NCBI RefSeq assembly: GCF_014023125.1
Contig: NZ_CP048914.1
Span: forward strand, 1,454,698 to 1,518,697
Direction: 5' to 3'
Length of the DNA stretch: 64,000 nt
Source: Candidatus Xianfuyuplasma coldseepsis
GTDB taxonomy: Bacteria; Bacillota_I; Bacilli_A; Izemoplasmatales; Izemoplasmataceae
Under the pieces are notes generated by a model that saw only the letters and a program-made list of their open reading frames with translations, was not told the origin of the DNA and ran no database searches. Of the stretch, positions 34,240 through 43,359 are shown one piece after another; the first letter of the stretch is position 1; each line of letters begins with the position of its first letter. Both the position numbers and the translations under genes were made by a program.

Positions 34240-34893
34240 ATGCGATTACGATATGTAAAAGGAGCTCGTGAGTTGATTGAAGGTCATCCTGAGTTCATCT
34301 ATGACGACATCGAGCACGATCCGATTTATTTGGACAATTTCTTTGTCAAACAACAACCTTTGTCGGTGGAAATCGGGATGGGTAAAGGACAATTTATATA
34401 TCAGATGGCACAACAATATCCCCATCGGAATTTCATCGGTATTGAAAAATTTGATTCTGCGATTGTCAAAGCACTCCAGAAATTGATTGATCAGCCGTTG
34501 GACAACTGTCGTTTAATCCGGATGGATGCCCAGTTTATATTGGATTTATTTCAACCGCAATCGATTGAACGAATCTACTTAAATTTTAGTGATCCTTGGC
34601 CCAAAGCTCGCCACGAGAAACGGCGATTAACGAATCCACGGTTCTTACGACTCTATCAAGAATTACTGATTCCACAGGGAGAGATTCACTTCAAGACAGA
34701 CAATGATGATTTGTTTGCCTATAGTCTCGAAACAATGAAACAGTTTGGAATGGAAATTCTGTCGGTGGAATATGATTTACATACAAGCCCAAAACATGCT
34801 ATTATAAGTACGGAGTTTGAAGATAAGTTTGTGGAACAAGGCGTTCCAATCAAACAGTTGATTGCACGATTCAAGGAGGATAATGATGGATAA
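34240..34893 (+). CDS. trmB: tRNA (guanine46-N7)-methyltransferase
   Basis: A 217-residue class I methyltransferase making m7G46 in tRNA. SAM-binding VEIGMGKGQFIYQMA, the NFIGIEKFDSAIVKAL region, and the TrmB signature NFSDPWPKARHEKRRLTNPRFL are all present. AAGCGGTGATACA precedes the ATG, four bases after the signalling gene. Its last eight bases overlap the M42 peptidase gene. Confidence 0.95.
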   Translation: MRLRYVKGARELIEGHPEFIYDDIEHDPIYLDNFFVKQQPLSVEIGMGKGQFIYQMAQQYPHRNFIGIEKFDSAIVKALQKLIDQPLDNCRLIRMDAQFILDLFQPQSIERIYLNFSDPWPKARHEKRRLTNPRFLRLYQELLIPQGEIHFKTDNDDLFAYSLETMKQFGMEILSVEYDLHTSPKHAIISTEFEDKFVEQGVPIKQLIARFKEDNDG

Positions 34894-35953
34894 ACTATAT
34901 CGGGATTTGGTCGATTTACCGGGAGCACCTAGTTTTGAAAAACCGATACGAGACTACATGCGAACACAGTTAGAACCTCATGTAGAAGAGATTATTGAAG
35001 GTCGTCTAGGTAGTATTTTTGGGGTGATTAACAAAGATTTTGACGGACCCAAAGTTATGATTGCTGGTCATATGGATGAAGTGGGTGGAATCGTCACGGG
35101 AATCAATAAAAACGGATTGATTAAAATGACGAATCTAGGGGGGATGCATGGAAATGTATTTCTCAGTCAACATGTTGATATTATCACCGATGATCTCGAA
35201 AAAATTCCTGGTGTTACCGCTAGTAAACCACCGCATTTATTACGGGGAACAGATGAAAAACCAACCGATATAAAATTTAATGATTTACTTGTTGATATCG
35301 GTGCAAACAACGACGATCATGCCAAAGAACTTGGGGTACGTGTAGGACAACAAGTCGTTGCCCGTAACCATTACACCGTCAGTAAAGATGGCGAAAAAAT
35401 CTTCAGTAAAGCATGGGATGATCGCTTTGGTTGTGGGATGGCACTAGAAATTGCTCGCGATACCAAAAAGGAAGACTTAAAATGCCAGCTTTATACTGGT
35501 GCAACAGTCCAAGAAGAAGTGGGACTACGGGGTGCAAAAACCGCAGCTGGTTTAATTAAACCGGATGTCTTTATCGCGATTGATTGTAGCCCGTGTGCCG
35601 ATTCATTTGATGGCGATGACGTCAGTGGCAAAATCGGAGAAGGATTTTTACTTCGATTCTACGATCCCAGTGCAATTATGCATCAAGGAATGAAACAGTT
35701 TATCATCAATGCTGCCGAAGAAGATGGCATCAAATATCAATATTATAAATCGATGGGTGGAACCGATGCAGCACGTGTTCAACTTGCCAATGGAGGGACA
35801 CTTGTCGCGACGATTGGGATGCCTGCACGTTACATCCATTCAACCACCTCGATGATCAGTACGAAAGACTATCAAGAAGTGAAGAAAATCGTCTATAAAA
35901 TCATTCGTATGTTCGATGCAAAAACAGTTGATCAGATTAAACAAAACGTTTAA
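34886..35953 (+). CDS. M42-family metallo-aminopeptidase
   Basis: A 355-residue co-catalytic metallopeptidase of the PepA (glutamyl)/YsdC/FrvX group. AGHMDEVGGIV gives the first metal His, WDDRFGCG the bridging Asp, VQEEVGLRGAKTAA the catalytic Glu and a metal Glu, and DCSPCAD and MPARYIHS the remaining ligands. These enzymes form large tetrahedral shells that trim peptides. AAGGAGGATAATG precedes ATG 34886; an ATG at 34883 is also possible. It overlaps trmB. With pepV nearby it points to peptide use. Confidence 0.9.
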   Translation: MDKLYRDLVDLPGAPSFEKPIRDYMRTQLEPHVEEIIEGRLGSIFGVINKDFDGPKVMIAGHMDEVGGIVTGINKNGLIKMTNLGGMHGNVFLSQHVDIITDDLEKIPGVTASKPPHLLRGTDEKPTDIKFNDLLVDIGANNDDHAKELGVRVGQQVVARNHYTVSKDGEKIFSKAWDDRFGCGMALEIARDTKKEDLKCQLYTGATVQEEVGLRGAKTAAGLIKPDVFIAIDCSPCADSFDGDDVSGKIGEGFLLRFYDPSAIMHQGMKQFIINAAEEDGIKYQYYKSMGGTDAARVQLANGGTLVATIGMPARYIHSTTSMISTKDYQEVKKIVYKIIRMFDAKTVDQIKQNV

Positions 35954-36004
35954 TTTTATCATATAAAACTTATGGGACCCTTGTGGCCTAAAAAGGAGAA
36001 AAAA

Positions 36005-36685
36005 ATGAATATGAAAACAAGAGAACTAACCTTGACAGCGGTTCTTTCAGCAATCGTTCTTGTCATGGCATTGGTTCCGAATTTTGGCTTTATTAATGTC
36101 AATGCATTTGTAGGTTTCACCATAATTCACATTCCGATTTTAGTCGGTGCATATTATGGTGGCCGTAAAGTAGGCGGGTTTTTAGGAGCCCTGTTTGGAA
36201 TCACCTCATTATTTGTGGCGTTTACCCGACCAACTTCACTACTCGATCCGGTTTTTACCAATCCGATCGTGAGTGTGTTACCGCGTTTCCTCATCGGATT
36301 TTTCGCGTATGACGTCCTCAAATTTTTCCGGAAATTGGTCTCCAATGAATTTCTTCAAAACGGATTATTCTTTGGTGTAATGACGCTATTTCATTCGTTA
36401 TTGGTCATTCCTTTGATGTATATCGTGGCGAAAAACAACTGGTTTTTCGATGTCTATGATGTCTTAAATCGTGTGTTAGAAACCGAAGTTGGTGCTGAAC
36501 TAACACAGGCAGACACCATTGGGACAATCGATTTTATTGCGAGCTATTTTCTAAGTAGTGGAACGATCTTTGGATTTATCGCAACAATCTTTATTTTTAA
36601 CTCGCTACTTGAAATTGCTGTTGCAATTGTCGTTGGTGTACCCGTCGCCAATCGTTTGAATGTCGTCTTAAACAATCAGGAGTGA
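36005..36685 (+). CDS. ECF transporter S component, probably for pantothenate
   Basis: A 226-residue membrane protein with about six helices. TLTAVLSAIVLVMALVP and GFTIIHIPILVGAYYGGRKVGGFLGALFGITS match the S components of energy-coupling-factor vitamin transporters; the HIPxLVGA form is seen in pantothenate-type proteins. The substrate call rests on the next gene being pantothenate kinase coaX, six bases on. The shared EcfA/EcfT parts must be elsewhere. AAAAAGGAGAAAAAA precedes ATG 36005. Confidence 0.75.
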   Translation: MNMKTRELTLTAVLSAIVLVMALVPNFGFINVNAFVGFTIIHIPILVGAYYGGRKVGGFLGALFGITSLFVAFTRPTSLLDPVFTNPIVSVLPRFLIGFFAYDVLKFFRKLVSNEFLQNGLFFGVMTLFHSLLVIPLMYIVAKNNWFFDVYDVLNRVLETEVGAELTQADTIGTIDFIASYFLSSGTIFGFIATIFIFNSLLEIAVAIVVGVPVANRLNVVLNNQE

Positions 36686-36691
36686 TGCGCC

Positions 36692-37432
36692 ATGTTAGTT
36701 GTAATTGATATCGGAAACTCCAATATTGTACTTGCCCAATATACCAATCAACTGGGCCCGACTTATCGGTTTACGACCGACAAAACGAAAAGCGTTGATG
36801 AGTACTATGTGTTATTGCGCGATGTACTGAATGGTGCCGACGATATCATTGTCTCTAGCGTTGTCCCAGAACTCAATATCATCATTAAGAACTTAGCGAT
36901 TAAATATTACGATATAACGCCAATATTTGTCGGACCAGGGATTAAAACCGGAATCAAAATTATCGTGGATAATCCCAAAGAAGTGGGTTCGGATTTGGTT
37001 GCGAGTGCCGCCGCAGTATTGGATGAATATACCGACAATGCAATTGTCGTCGACATGGGGACTGCTACAACCTTTACTTATATTGAACACAAGATTATTA
37101 AAGGAGTGGCAATCATGGCTGGATTGGTGACGCAACGGGATGCCTTGGTACACAACGCATCACAATTGTCCCAATTTGAATTTACAACCCCGAAAAAAGT
37201 ACTCGGAACCAATACGATTGATTGTTTGAACTCTGGATTACTCTATGGTCATGCGCTGATGATTGAAGCCATGGCACGGAAAATTCAAGACGAGTATAAA
37301 ACATCCCCCACATTGATTGTTACAGGTGGTGCGTCACGGTTTGTGAAAGACTTGTTATCGTATGACACAATCGTTGATGAACTATTACTTCTAAAAGGGT
37401 TGGTTGTCATTTATCAAAAGAATCAAAAATAA
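36692..37432 (+). CDS. coaX: Type III pantothenate kinase
   Basis: A 246-residue ASKHA-fold kinase doing the first step of CoA synthesis. It has DIGNSNIVLA (phosphate-1), PGIKTGIKI followed by NPKEVGSDLVASAAA (pantothenate site, with G-x-D), and VVDMGTATTFTYI (phosphate-2). Type III enzymes need a monovalent cation and are not inhibited by CoA. AGGAGTGATGCGCC precedes the ATG. It is paired with a probable pantothenate importer; coaE is also in this window. Confidence 0.94.
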   Translation: MLVVIDIGNSNIVLAQYTNQLGPTYRFTTDKTKSVDEYYVLLRDVLNGADDIIVSSVVPELNIIIKNLAIKYYDITPIFVGPGIKTGIKIIVDNPKEVGSDLVASAAAVLDEYTDNAIVVDMGTATTFTYIEHKIIKGVAIMAGLVTQRDALVHNASQLSQFEFTTPKKVLGTNTIDCLNSGLLYGHALMIEAMARKIQDEYKTSPTLIVTGGASRFVKDLLSYDTIVDELLLLKGLVVIYQKNQK

Positions 37433-37457
37433 GAGGATTGTCCTCTTATTTTTTTGT
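37425..37457 (+). terminator. coaX terminator
   Basis: A perfect 13-bp stem (AAAAATAAGAGGA and complement) with a TTG loop, then T run. Confidence 0.88.
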
Positions 37458-37503
37458 TTTACAAGAAAAAACAACGGGATTCTGAGAAAACCCCTAGTGT
37501 ACA

Positions 37504-37532
37504 TTGACAAATGGTCATTTATTATCTATAAT
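37504..37532 (+). promoter_or_regulatory. Consensus promoter of acpP
   Basis: TTGACA (37504-37509), 17 bases, TATAAT (37527-37532). The spacer begins with the inverted repeat AAATGGTCATTT (37509-37520). Confidence 0.85.
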
Positions 37533-37562
37533 TATTAGTAATTATACTTGAGGAGAGAAATG

Positions 37563-37793
37563 ATGATTTTTGAAAAAGTGAAAGAGCTTATTGCAGAAGA
37601 ATTAGGTATTGAAGAAGACACCATTACATTAGAATCCGATTTAACGGAGGATCTTGGTGCCGACTCCTTAGATGCAATTGAATTAATCATGGAAATTGAG
37701 TCTCAATTTGATGTCGAGATTGCCGACAGCGAAGCAACCAAAATCAAATTGGTTTCCGATATCGTAAAATATTTGGAAAACCAAGGAAAATAA
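37563..37793 (+). CDS. acpP: Acyl carrier protein
   Basis: A 76-residue acyl carrier protein. The phosphopantetheine site is [15 protein letters not shown] (Ser about 35), and the acidic four-helix pattern is typical. Start choice: ATG 37563 stands seven bases after AGGAG; ATG 37560 is only four away and TTG 37548 overlaps it. It has its own consensus promoter and terminator and is not next to fatty acid or phospholipid genes here. Confidence 0.95.
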   Translation: MIFEKVKELIAEELGIEEDTITLESDLTEDLGADSLDAIELIMEIESQFDVEIADSEATKIKLVSDIVKYLENQGK

Positions 37794-37818
37794 TACTCAG
37801 ATTACTGAGTATTTTTTT
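37793..37818 (+). terminator. acpP terminator
   Basis: AATACTCAG-ATTA-CTGAGTATT, then T run. Confidence 0.85.
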
Positions 37819-37862
37819 TATTCTATGGTACAATGAACATAGACAATAACGAGGTGAATACG

Positions 37863-40481
37863 ATGAAAAAACTGATTTTAATGGACGGATCAAATGTGAT
37901 GTTTCGGGCCTATTATGGAACCGCATATTCCGGAAATTTAATGCAAAACTCCAAAGGCCAATACACCAATGCAGTGTTTGGCTTTGTCAATATGATGAAC
38001 TCGGTACTAAATGAAGATTTTACCCATATATTAGTCGCCTTTGATAAATCTGGAAAGACCTTTCGCCACGAATCATTTCCCGATTATAAAGGGGGACGCA
38101 AACCGATGCCGGATGAGTTTCGATCACAGATTGATTTAATTAAGAAAAGTCTCGATGTTCTCGGGGTAAAACAACGTGAAATTGAGCTGATAGAAGCCGA
38201 CGATATCATCGGTACCTATGCAACTAAATACTATGATCAATTCGATGAAATTGAAATCATCAGCAACGACAAAGATTTGCTCCAACTTGTCAATGACAAG
38301 GTTCATCTGCGTTCGAGCAAAAAAGGGATGCAAAACTATGTCTCGTATACGCCGGAGTATATGGCCGAAACTATGGGAGTTACTCCCGATTTGATTCCGG
38401 ACCTAAAAGGATTGATGGGGGATGCTTCGGATAATCTACCTGGAATACCTGGAGTCGGGGAGAAAACCGCAGTCAAGCTCCTAAAACAATATGGTAGTTT
38501 GCAGGGTGTTATTGATCACATGGATGAGATTAAAGGAAAACTTGGGGAACGGATTCGGGCGCATTACCAAGATGCGATTTTATGTAAACAAATCGCAACG
38601 ATCAAGACCGATGTATCGTTCCACTTCTCACTGGATGAAATCGAGTACGATGGTGTCGTGGAAGAGGAAATGTTGGAATTTTACAAAGAACTGGAATTGC
38701 ACTCCTTAATTAAACGGTTTAATCGCGTTCAACCACAACCGAAAAAGACCTTTGAGTATACCCTTGTCGATACTGTGTTGGACATCAAGGATATATTAGA
38801 ACCAGACAGTTGTATTGTCTTAGAAACCTATGGTACCAACTATCATCAAGCACAAGCGCTTGGATTTGGAGTTGTCAATGACAAAGGATCGTATTATATC
38901 CCCTATGAGATGATTCATCAATCCATGGATTTACAATTGTTTTTACGGGATGAATCCATTCCAAAAAGTGTGTTCGATTGGAAGATGATGCGTGTTGTCT
39001 TATTAAATGATCAGTACGATATTCAAGGTGTTACTTTTGATTTATTATTAGCAGCATACATCTTAAATCCAAACAATACCAAAGAAGATTTCCGAGTGAT
39101 TGTCAGTAACTTTGAATATCTGGATGTATCGTACAAAGAAGAAGTGTATGGTAAAGGAGCGAAATACGCGATTCCTACGGAAGAAGCGTATCAAATGTAT
39201 GCGGTCAAAAAAGCCGTAGCCATCCATGAACTGAAACAACCATTGTTGGATCAGTTAAAGGACAACGAACAACTTGATTTGTTCACCGATATTGAACTAC
39301 CATTATCTCGTATTTTAGCAAAAATGGAACATACAGGAATACGTGTTGATCGTGATAAATTACAACAATTAAATTCGGAGTTAAAAGCAAAAATAGATCA
39401 GATCACCGAGGAAATCTATGCCGATGCGGGAGAGGAATTTAATATTTCATCACCGAAGCAACTCGGTGTGATTTTGTTTGAGAAACTGGAGTTGCCCTTT
39501 GCCAAACGAACAAAATCAGGCTATTCAACTAAGGTTGATATCTTAGAAAAATTAGTCGATCATCACCCGATTATTGAAAAAATAATGACCTATCGAACCT
39601 TAACAAAACTACACAGTACCTATATCATTGGGTTGGATGCTGCGATTATGGATGATGGACGAATTCATACCATCTATCGTCAGGCATTTACCTCGACAGG
39701 ACGACTAAGTAGCGTTGAGCCTAATTTGCAAAATATTCCGATTCGTTACGAAGAAGGAAGAGAAATACGAAAAGTATTTATTCCTGAACAACAACATCAA
39801 TTGCTCGCCTGCGATTATTCACAAATAGAGCTCCGTGTATTAGCTCATATGGCCAATGAGAAAGTCATGATTGATGCGTTTAAACACAATGAGGACATTC
39901 ATACCAAAACCGCGAAACAGATCTTCGATAAAGAGGACATTACATCCCTTGAACGACGTCAAGCAAAAGCGGTAAACTTTGGAATTATATACGGTCAAAG
40001 TGCATGGGGATTGAGTGAAGGAATTCATATTAATAAAAAAGAAGCCCAACTGTTTATTGATAAATACTACCAGCAATTTCCGGGTATTAAACAATTTATG
40101 GATGGCGTTGTTGAAGGAGCGACATCCAATGGATATGCGGAAACCATTTATCATCGACGTCGCTATATTCCCGAACTGAACAGTAGTGTCTACATGCAAC
40201 GTGAAAGTGGAAAACGCAATGCGATGAATGCACCGATTCAAGGAAGTGCAGCAGATATTATTAAGATTGCTATGATTGAATTGGATCGTGTGATGAAAGA
40301 ACAAAAAGTACAATCGAAGATGTTGCTACAAATACATGACGAATTAATCTTTGATGTAGCACCGGATGAGATTGATTTAATGAATGATCTCGTTACTACA
40401 ACGATGGAACAATGCGTCTCGTTACAAGTACCGCTGAAAGTCGAAGCGGTATTGGGAGACAATTTATACGAAACCAAATAG
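37863..40481 (+). CDS. polA: DNA polymerase I, proofreading domain degenerate
   Basis: An 872-residue polymerase. The N-terminal 5' nuclease (residues about 1-290) has MDGSNVMFRAYYG, EADDIIGTYA, SNDKDLLQLV and GDASDNLPGIPGVGEKTA. The middle 3'-5' exonuclease-like domain lacks the DxE pair (IVLETYG at that place), as in Bacillus PolA, so no proofreading is expected. The polymerase domain has motif A CDYSQIELRVLAHM, motif B RRQAKAVNFGIIYG (Phe at the ddNTP-discrimination site) and motif C QIHDELIFD. CGAGGTGAATACG precedes ATG 37863. It heads a repair and replication gene run. Confidence 0.96.
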   Translation: MKKLILMDGSNVMFRAYYGTAYSGNLMQNSKGQYTNAVFGFVNMMNSVLNEDFTHILVAFDKSGKTFRHESFPDYKGGRKPMPDEFRSQIDLIKKSLDVLGVKQREIELIEADDIIGTYATKYYDQFDEIEIISNDKDLLQLVNDKVHLRSSKKGMQNYVSYTPEYMAETMGVTPDLIPDLKGLMGDASDNLPGIPGVGEKTAVKLLKQYGSLQGVIDHMDEIKGKLGERIRAHYQDAILCKQIATIKTDVSFHFSLDEIEYDGVVEEEMLEFYKELELHSLIKRFNRVQPQPKKTFEYTLVDTVLDIKDILEPDSCIVLETYGTNYHQAQALGFGVVNDKGSYYIPYEMIHQSMDLQLFLRDESIPKSVFDWKMMRVVLLNDQYDIQGVTFDLLLAAYILNPNNTKEDFRVIVSNFEYLDVSYKEEVYGKGAKYAIPTEEAYQMYAVKKAVAIHELKQPLLDQLKDNEQLDLFTDIELPLSRILAKMEHTGIRVDRDKLQQLNSELKAKIDQITEEIYADAGEEFNISSPKQLGVILFEKLELPFAKRTKSGYSTKVDILEKLVDHHPIIEKIMTYRTLTKLHSTYIIGLDAAIMDDGRIHTIYRQAFTSTGRLSSVEPNLQNIPIRYEEGREIRKVFIPEQQHQLLACDYSQIELRVLAHMANEKVMIDAFKHNEDIHTKTAKQIFDKEDITSLERRQAKAVNFGIIYGQSAWGLSEGIHINKKEAQLFIDKYYQQFPGIKQFMDGVVEGATSNGYAETIYHRRRYIPELNSSVYMQRESGKRNAMNAPIQGSAADIIKIAMIELDRVMKEQKVQSKMLLQIHDELIFDVAPDEIDLMNDLVTTTMEQCVSLQVPLKVEAVLGDNLYETK

Positions 40482-40491
40482 AGGTGATTCG

Positions 40492-41364
40492 ATGAACCAT
40501 GAACATATTATGCGAAAAAGCCTGTATGTCAACGTATTCTTGGTCTTTATGAAAATTGTAAGTGGCTTTTTCTTTAATAGTGTTGCCTTGATTGCCGATG
40601 GTGTTCACAGCATTAGTGATTTACTAAGTGACATTTTTGTAGTGCTTGGGATTCGCCACAGCATCAAACCAGCGGATGAGGATCATCCTTTTGGTCATGG
40701 GAAGTTTGAATATGTATTAAGTCTGTTGCTTGGATTATCGATTATCACGATTGCTTATAATCTCGGGAAAAACGTGATTACAAATTGGTCCAACGCGATT
40801 GAGGTGCCGAATGGATTAACCATGGTTATCATTGTCGTTGTTATTGGTTTGAAGCTAATACTTGCCCGTTATTTGATTCGAAAAGGACAAGAAACCGGTA
40901 GTGAAATCATTCAAGCATCAGGTCAAGAATCGTTTAGCGATGTCATCAGTAGTGCCGTTGTGTTTATCGGTGTAGGCGGTGTCCTGCTTGGACACCAGTT
41001 GGATATCGATTGGTTACTGTACGGTGACAAAGTCGCCTCATTTATCATCGCCCTCTTTATTATTCGTATTGGGATTATTATCGTGTTAGAAGCCATAAAA
41101 AGTATCCAAGGCAAAACGGTTGGGGAAGAGATCTGTCAGGAATACAAAGAAAGCATTGCAAAAATTGACGGAGTCCATGCGGTTGATCAGTTGGATATGA
41201 TTGCCTATGGTCCGTATTATCAAGCTATTGTAGAAATTAAAGTTGATGGAACAAAAACGGTTAAAGAAGGACATGATATCGCTCATCTTGTGCATGAGAC
41301 GTTACTAAAAAATGAGAAAATATGTCATGTGAGTGTTCATGTAAATCCGGGAGGTAAATTATGA
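40492..41364 (+). CDS. Cation diffusion facilitator (CDF) transporter
   Basis: A 290-residue CDF exporter with about six membrane helices and a C-terminal ferredoxin-like metal domain (about 205-288, ending CHVSVHVNPG). Helix 2 has ADGVHSISD (HxxxD) and the loop DEDHPFGHGKFEY is typical. In helix 5 the usual HxxxD/DxxxD is QESFSD (ExxxD), an uncommon transport-site set that makes the metal hard to predict (Zn2+, Mn2+ or Fe2+). GAGGTGATTCG precedes the ATG, ten bases after polA. Its stop overlaps the next gene by four bases. Confidence 0.88.
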   Translation: MNHEHIMRKSLYVNVFLVFMKIVSGFFFNSVALIADGVHSISDLLSDIFVVLGIRHSIKPADEDHPFGHGKFEYVLSLLLGLSIITIAYNLGKNVITNWSNAIEVPNGLTMVIIVVVIGLKLILARYLIRKGQETGSEIIQASGQESFSDVISSAVVFIGVGGVLLGHQLDIDWLLYGDKVASFIIALFIIRIGIIIVLEAIKSIQGKTVGEEICQEYKESIAKIDGVHAVDQLDMIAYGPYYQAIVEIKVDGTKTVKEGHDIAHLVHETLLKNEKICHVSVHVNPGGKL

Positions 41365-41858
41365 GTTTGTTAATGAAACGACAAAGTGTTCGTCACTATA
41401 CCAAAGAGACTGTTTCTGAAGTGGCTATTACCACCATGCTTGAAGCGGCAATGCAAGCTCCAAGTGCAAACAATCAACAACCGTGGGAATTTATTATTGT
41501 TGACGATCGCACAATACTGGATCAATTATCCAAAGCATCGCGAGGAGCATGGATGTTAGCCGATGCCCCACTCGCCATTATCGTGGTGATGAAAGAGGGG
41601 GGGAAATCACCCCGCATGCGACCACAAGATTGTGCGGCAGCGGTTGAGAATATATTGCTCTCTGCCGTGGAACAACAACTGGGAGCGGTGTGGATTGGTG
41701 TGTATCCTCTAGAAGAACGAATGACGTATATCAACGAAATTCTGCACATTACCAAAGGAACCGCCTTTGCCCAGATTGCGATTGGCCATCCTGACACAAC
41801 AAAATCGGTCACGAAACGCTATGACGCATCTCGCGTCTATCGTAATACCATGGAGTAA
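41361..41858 (+). CDS. Nitroreductase-family FMN protein
   Basis: A 165-residue flavin oxidoreductase. RQSVRHYTKETVSE at the start (FMN-phosphate Arg) and AAMQAPSANNQQPWEFIIV are diagnostic; the later ENILLSAVEQQLGAVWIGVYP and IAIGHP complete the fold. Members reduce nitro compounds, quinones or modified amino acids with NAD(P)H. The natural substrate is not known. The ATG overlaps the CDF stop (ATGA) and mutM begins two bases after its own stop. Confidence 0.88.
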   Translation: MSLLMKRQSVRHYTKETVSEVAITTMLEAAMQAPSANNQQPWEFIIVDDRTILDQLSKASRGAWMLADAPLAIIVVMKEGGKSPRMRPQDCAAAVENILLSAVEQQLGAVWIGVYPLEERMTYINEILHITKGTAFAQIAIGHPDTTKSVTKRYDASRVYRNTME

Positions 41859-41860
41859 TC

Positions 41861-42694
41861 ATGCCAGAAATGCCCGAAGTCGAAACCGTTCGACGTATAC
41901 TTCAAGAAGTTATTGTTGGTAAAACCATACGCGATATCGATGTGTTTTATCCGAAGATGATTCGCAATGTGGATGAAGCAACCTTCATCCACATGTTAGA
42001 AGGACAAACCATCAAGCGGATGGATCGCTATGGAAAACATCTTCAATTTATCACCGAAGATTGGGTTGTTTTTTCACATCTTCGGATGGAAGGAAAGTAT
42101 TTTATTAAACCACTCGATGAACCCAAGGAAAAACACGAACACATGATTATTTATTTTACCGACGGAACATCCTTACGTTATCATGACACACGTAAGTTCG
42201 GTACATTTGATGTAATTCATCCAGCTGAAATCAAACAGAATAGTCCATTGGTTGGATTGGGCCCAGAACCAACATCATCCGAATTAACACCGACATACTT
42301 GACAAAAAAACTGCGCCATAAAACACGTGCCATCAAACCGACATTGTTAGATCAAACGGTGATATGTGGGTTGGGGAACATCTACGTGGATGAGGTTTTA
42401 TTTCGAAGTAAAATCCATCCGGAAACACCAGCTGGGTTACTGACGAAAAAGCAAATTAAATTCATCATTCAGTCGTGTAAACAGGTGATTGAAAAAGCGA
42501 TCGAACTCGGTGGTACAACAGTTCGCTCGTATACCGCAAGTCTCGGTGTGACGGGACGGTTTCAAAACGAACTCAACGTTCATACAAAAGTGGATCAACC
42601 ATGTCCTGTTTGTGGGACGACAATTAGTAAAACAAAAGTTGGAGGACGTGGAACCTATCTCTGTACAACTTGTCAAAAACAACGACACAAATAA
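41861..42694 (+). CDS. mutM: Formamidopyrimidine-DNA glycosylase
   Basis: A 277-residue Fpg/MutM that removes 8-oxoguanine and formamidopyrimidines and cleaves abasic sites. The mature start PEMPEVETVRRIL supplies the catalytic Pro and Glu. The Lys of GKHLQF, the helix-two-turn-helix QTVICGLGNIYVDEVLF and the zinc finger CPVCGTTI...CTTCQ are intact. The polA-mutM-coaE-dnaB-dnaI-thrS order is close to that in Bacillus. It needs removal of Met1 to be active, which ties it to deformylase and aminopeptidase. Confidence 0.96.
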   Translation: MPEMPEVETVRRILQEVIVGKTIRDIDVFYPKMIRNVDEATFIHMLEGQTIKRMDRYGKHLQFITEDWVVFSHLRMEGKYFIKPLDEPKEKHEHMIIYFTDGTSLRYHDTRKFGTFDVIHPAEIKQNSPLVGLGPEPTSSELTPTYLTKKLRHKTRAIKPTLLDQTVICGLGNIYVDEVLFRSKIHPETPAGLLTKKQIKFIIQSCKQVIEKAIELGGTTVRSYTASLGVTGRFQNELNVHTKVDQPCPVCGTTISKTKVGGRGTYLCTTCQKQRHK

Positions 42695-42759
42695 CAACAA
42701 ACCTATATTTTATAGTGGCTTTATGATATAATAATTTTTAGACGTTAGGGGTGATGTAT

Positions 42760-43359
42760 ATGACACGTATCATCGGATTGACAGGTGGGATTGCATCGGG
42801 AAAATCAACGGTATCAACCATGTTTAAAGAAGCGGGGATACCAGTGATCGATACCGATCAAATCGCCCATGATTTGTATCAAAAAGGAACCACGGTTTAC
42901 GATGCCATCGTCAATCATTTCACATCGGATATCCTTCTTACTGATCAATCGATTAATCGCAAGAAACTCGGTCAAATCATTTTTGCGAACAAAACCAAAC
43001 GCGATGAGTTAAATCAGATTGTACATCCAGAAGTATACCATGTCGTCGATGCCGAAATTGAACGGTACAAAGAGTTGGATGAACCCATCGTTGTTGTTGA
43101 TATTCCGTTGTTATTTGAAACCGGATACGACAAAGAGTGCGATGCGACTGTTGTCGTATACACAAACTATGAAAATCAGATCGAGCGGTTAATTAGTCGC
43201 GATCAGATTGATCGAGATTATGCCGCCATGAAAATAGATGCACAACTATCATTAGACGCCAAAAAAGAACAAGCCACATATGTCATTGACAACTCGTTCT
43301 CAATATTAGATACCAAACGTGATTTCAATCATGTATTGGAACAACTAGAGGTGAAGTAA
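42760..43359 (+). CDS. coaE: Dephospho-CoA kinase
   Basis: A 199-residue kinase for the last step of CoA synthesis. P-loop GLTGGIASGKST, VIDTDQIAHDLY, the HPEVYHV motif and VVDIPLLFETG are clear. ATG 42760 follows GGGGTGATGTAT; GTG 42751 and ATG 42754 are within the ribosome site. TATAAT at 42727-42732 may serve as its -10. The following gene starts directly at its stop. Confidence 0.95.
   Translation: MTRIIGLTGGIASGKSTVSTMFKEAGIPVIDTDQIAHDLYQKGTTVYDAIVNHFTSDILLTDQSINRKKLGQIIFANKTKRDELNQIVHPEVYHVVDAEIERYKELDEPIVVVDIPLLFETGYDKECDATVVVYTNYENQIERLISRDQIDRDYAAMKIDAQLSLDAKKEQATYVIDNSFSILDTKRDFNHVLEQLEVK

Noticed and set aside
35954-36004. Possible vitamin or preQ1 riboswitch before the ECF S component
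   Set aside because: The gap is about 50 bases with only a short GGGACC/GGCC stretch and no recognisable aptamer core.
39840-40313. Open frame of 157 codons antisense to the polA catalytic region
   Set aside because: Conserved polA motifs lie on the other strand; this is a codon-bias shadow.
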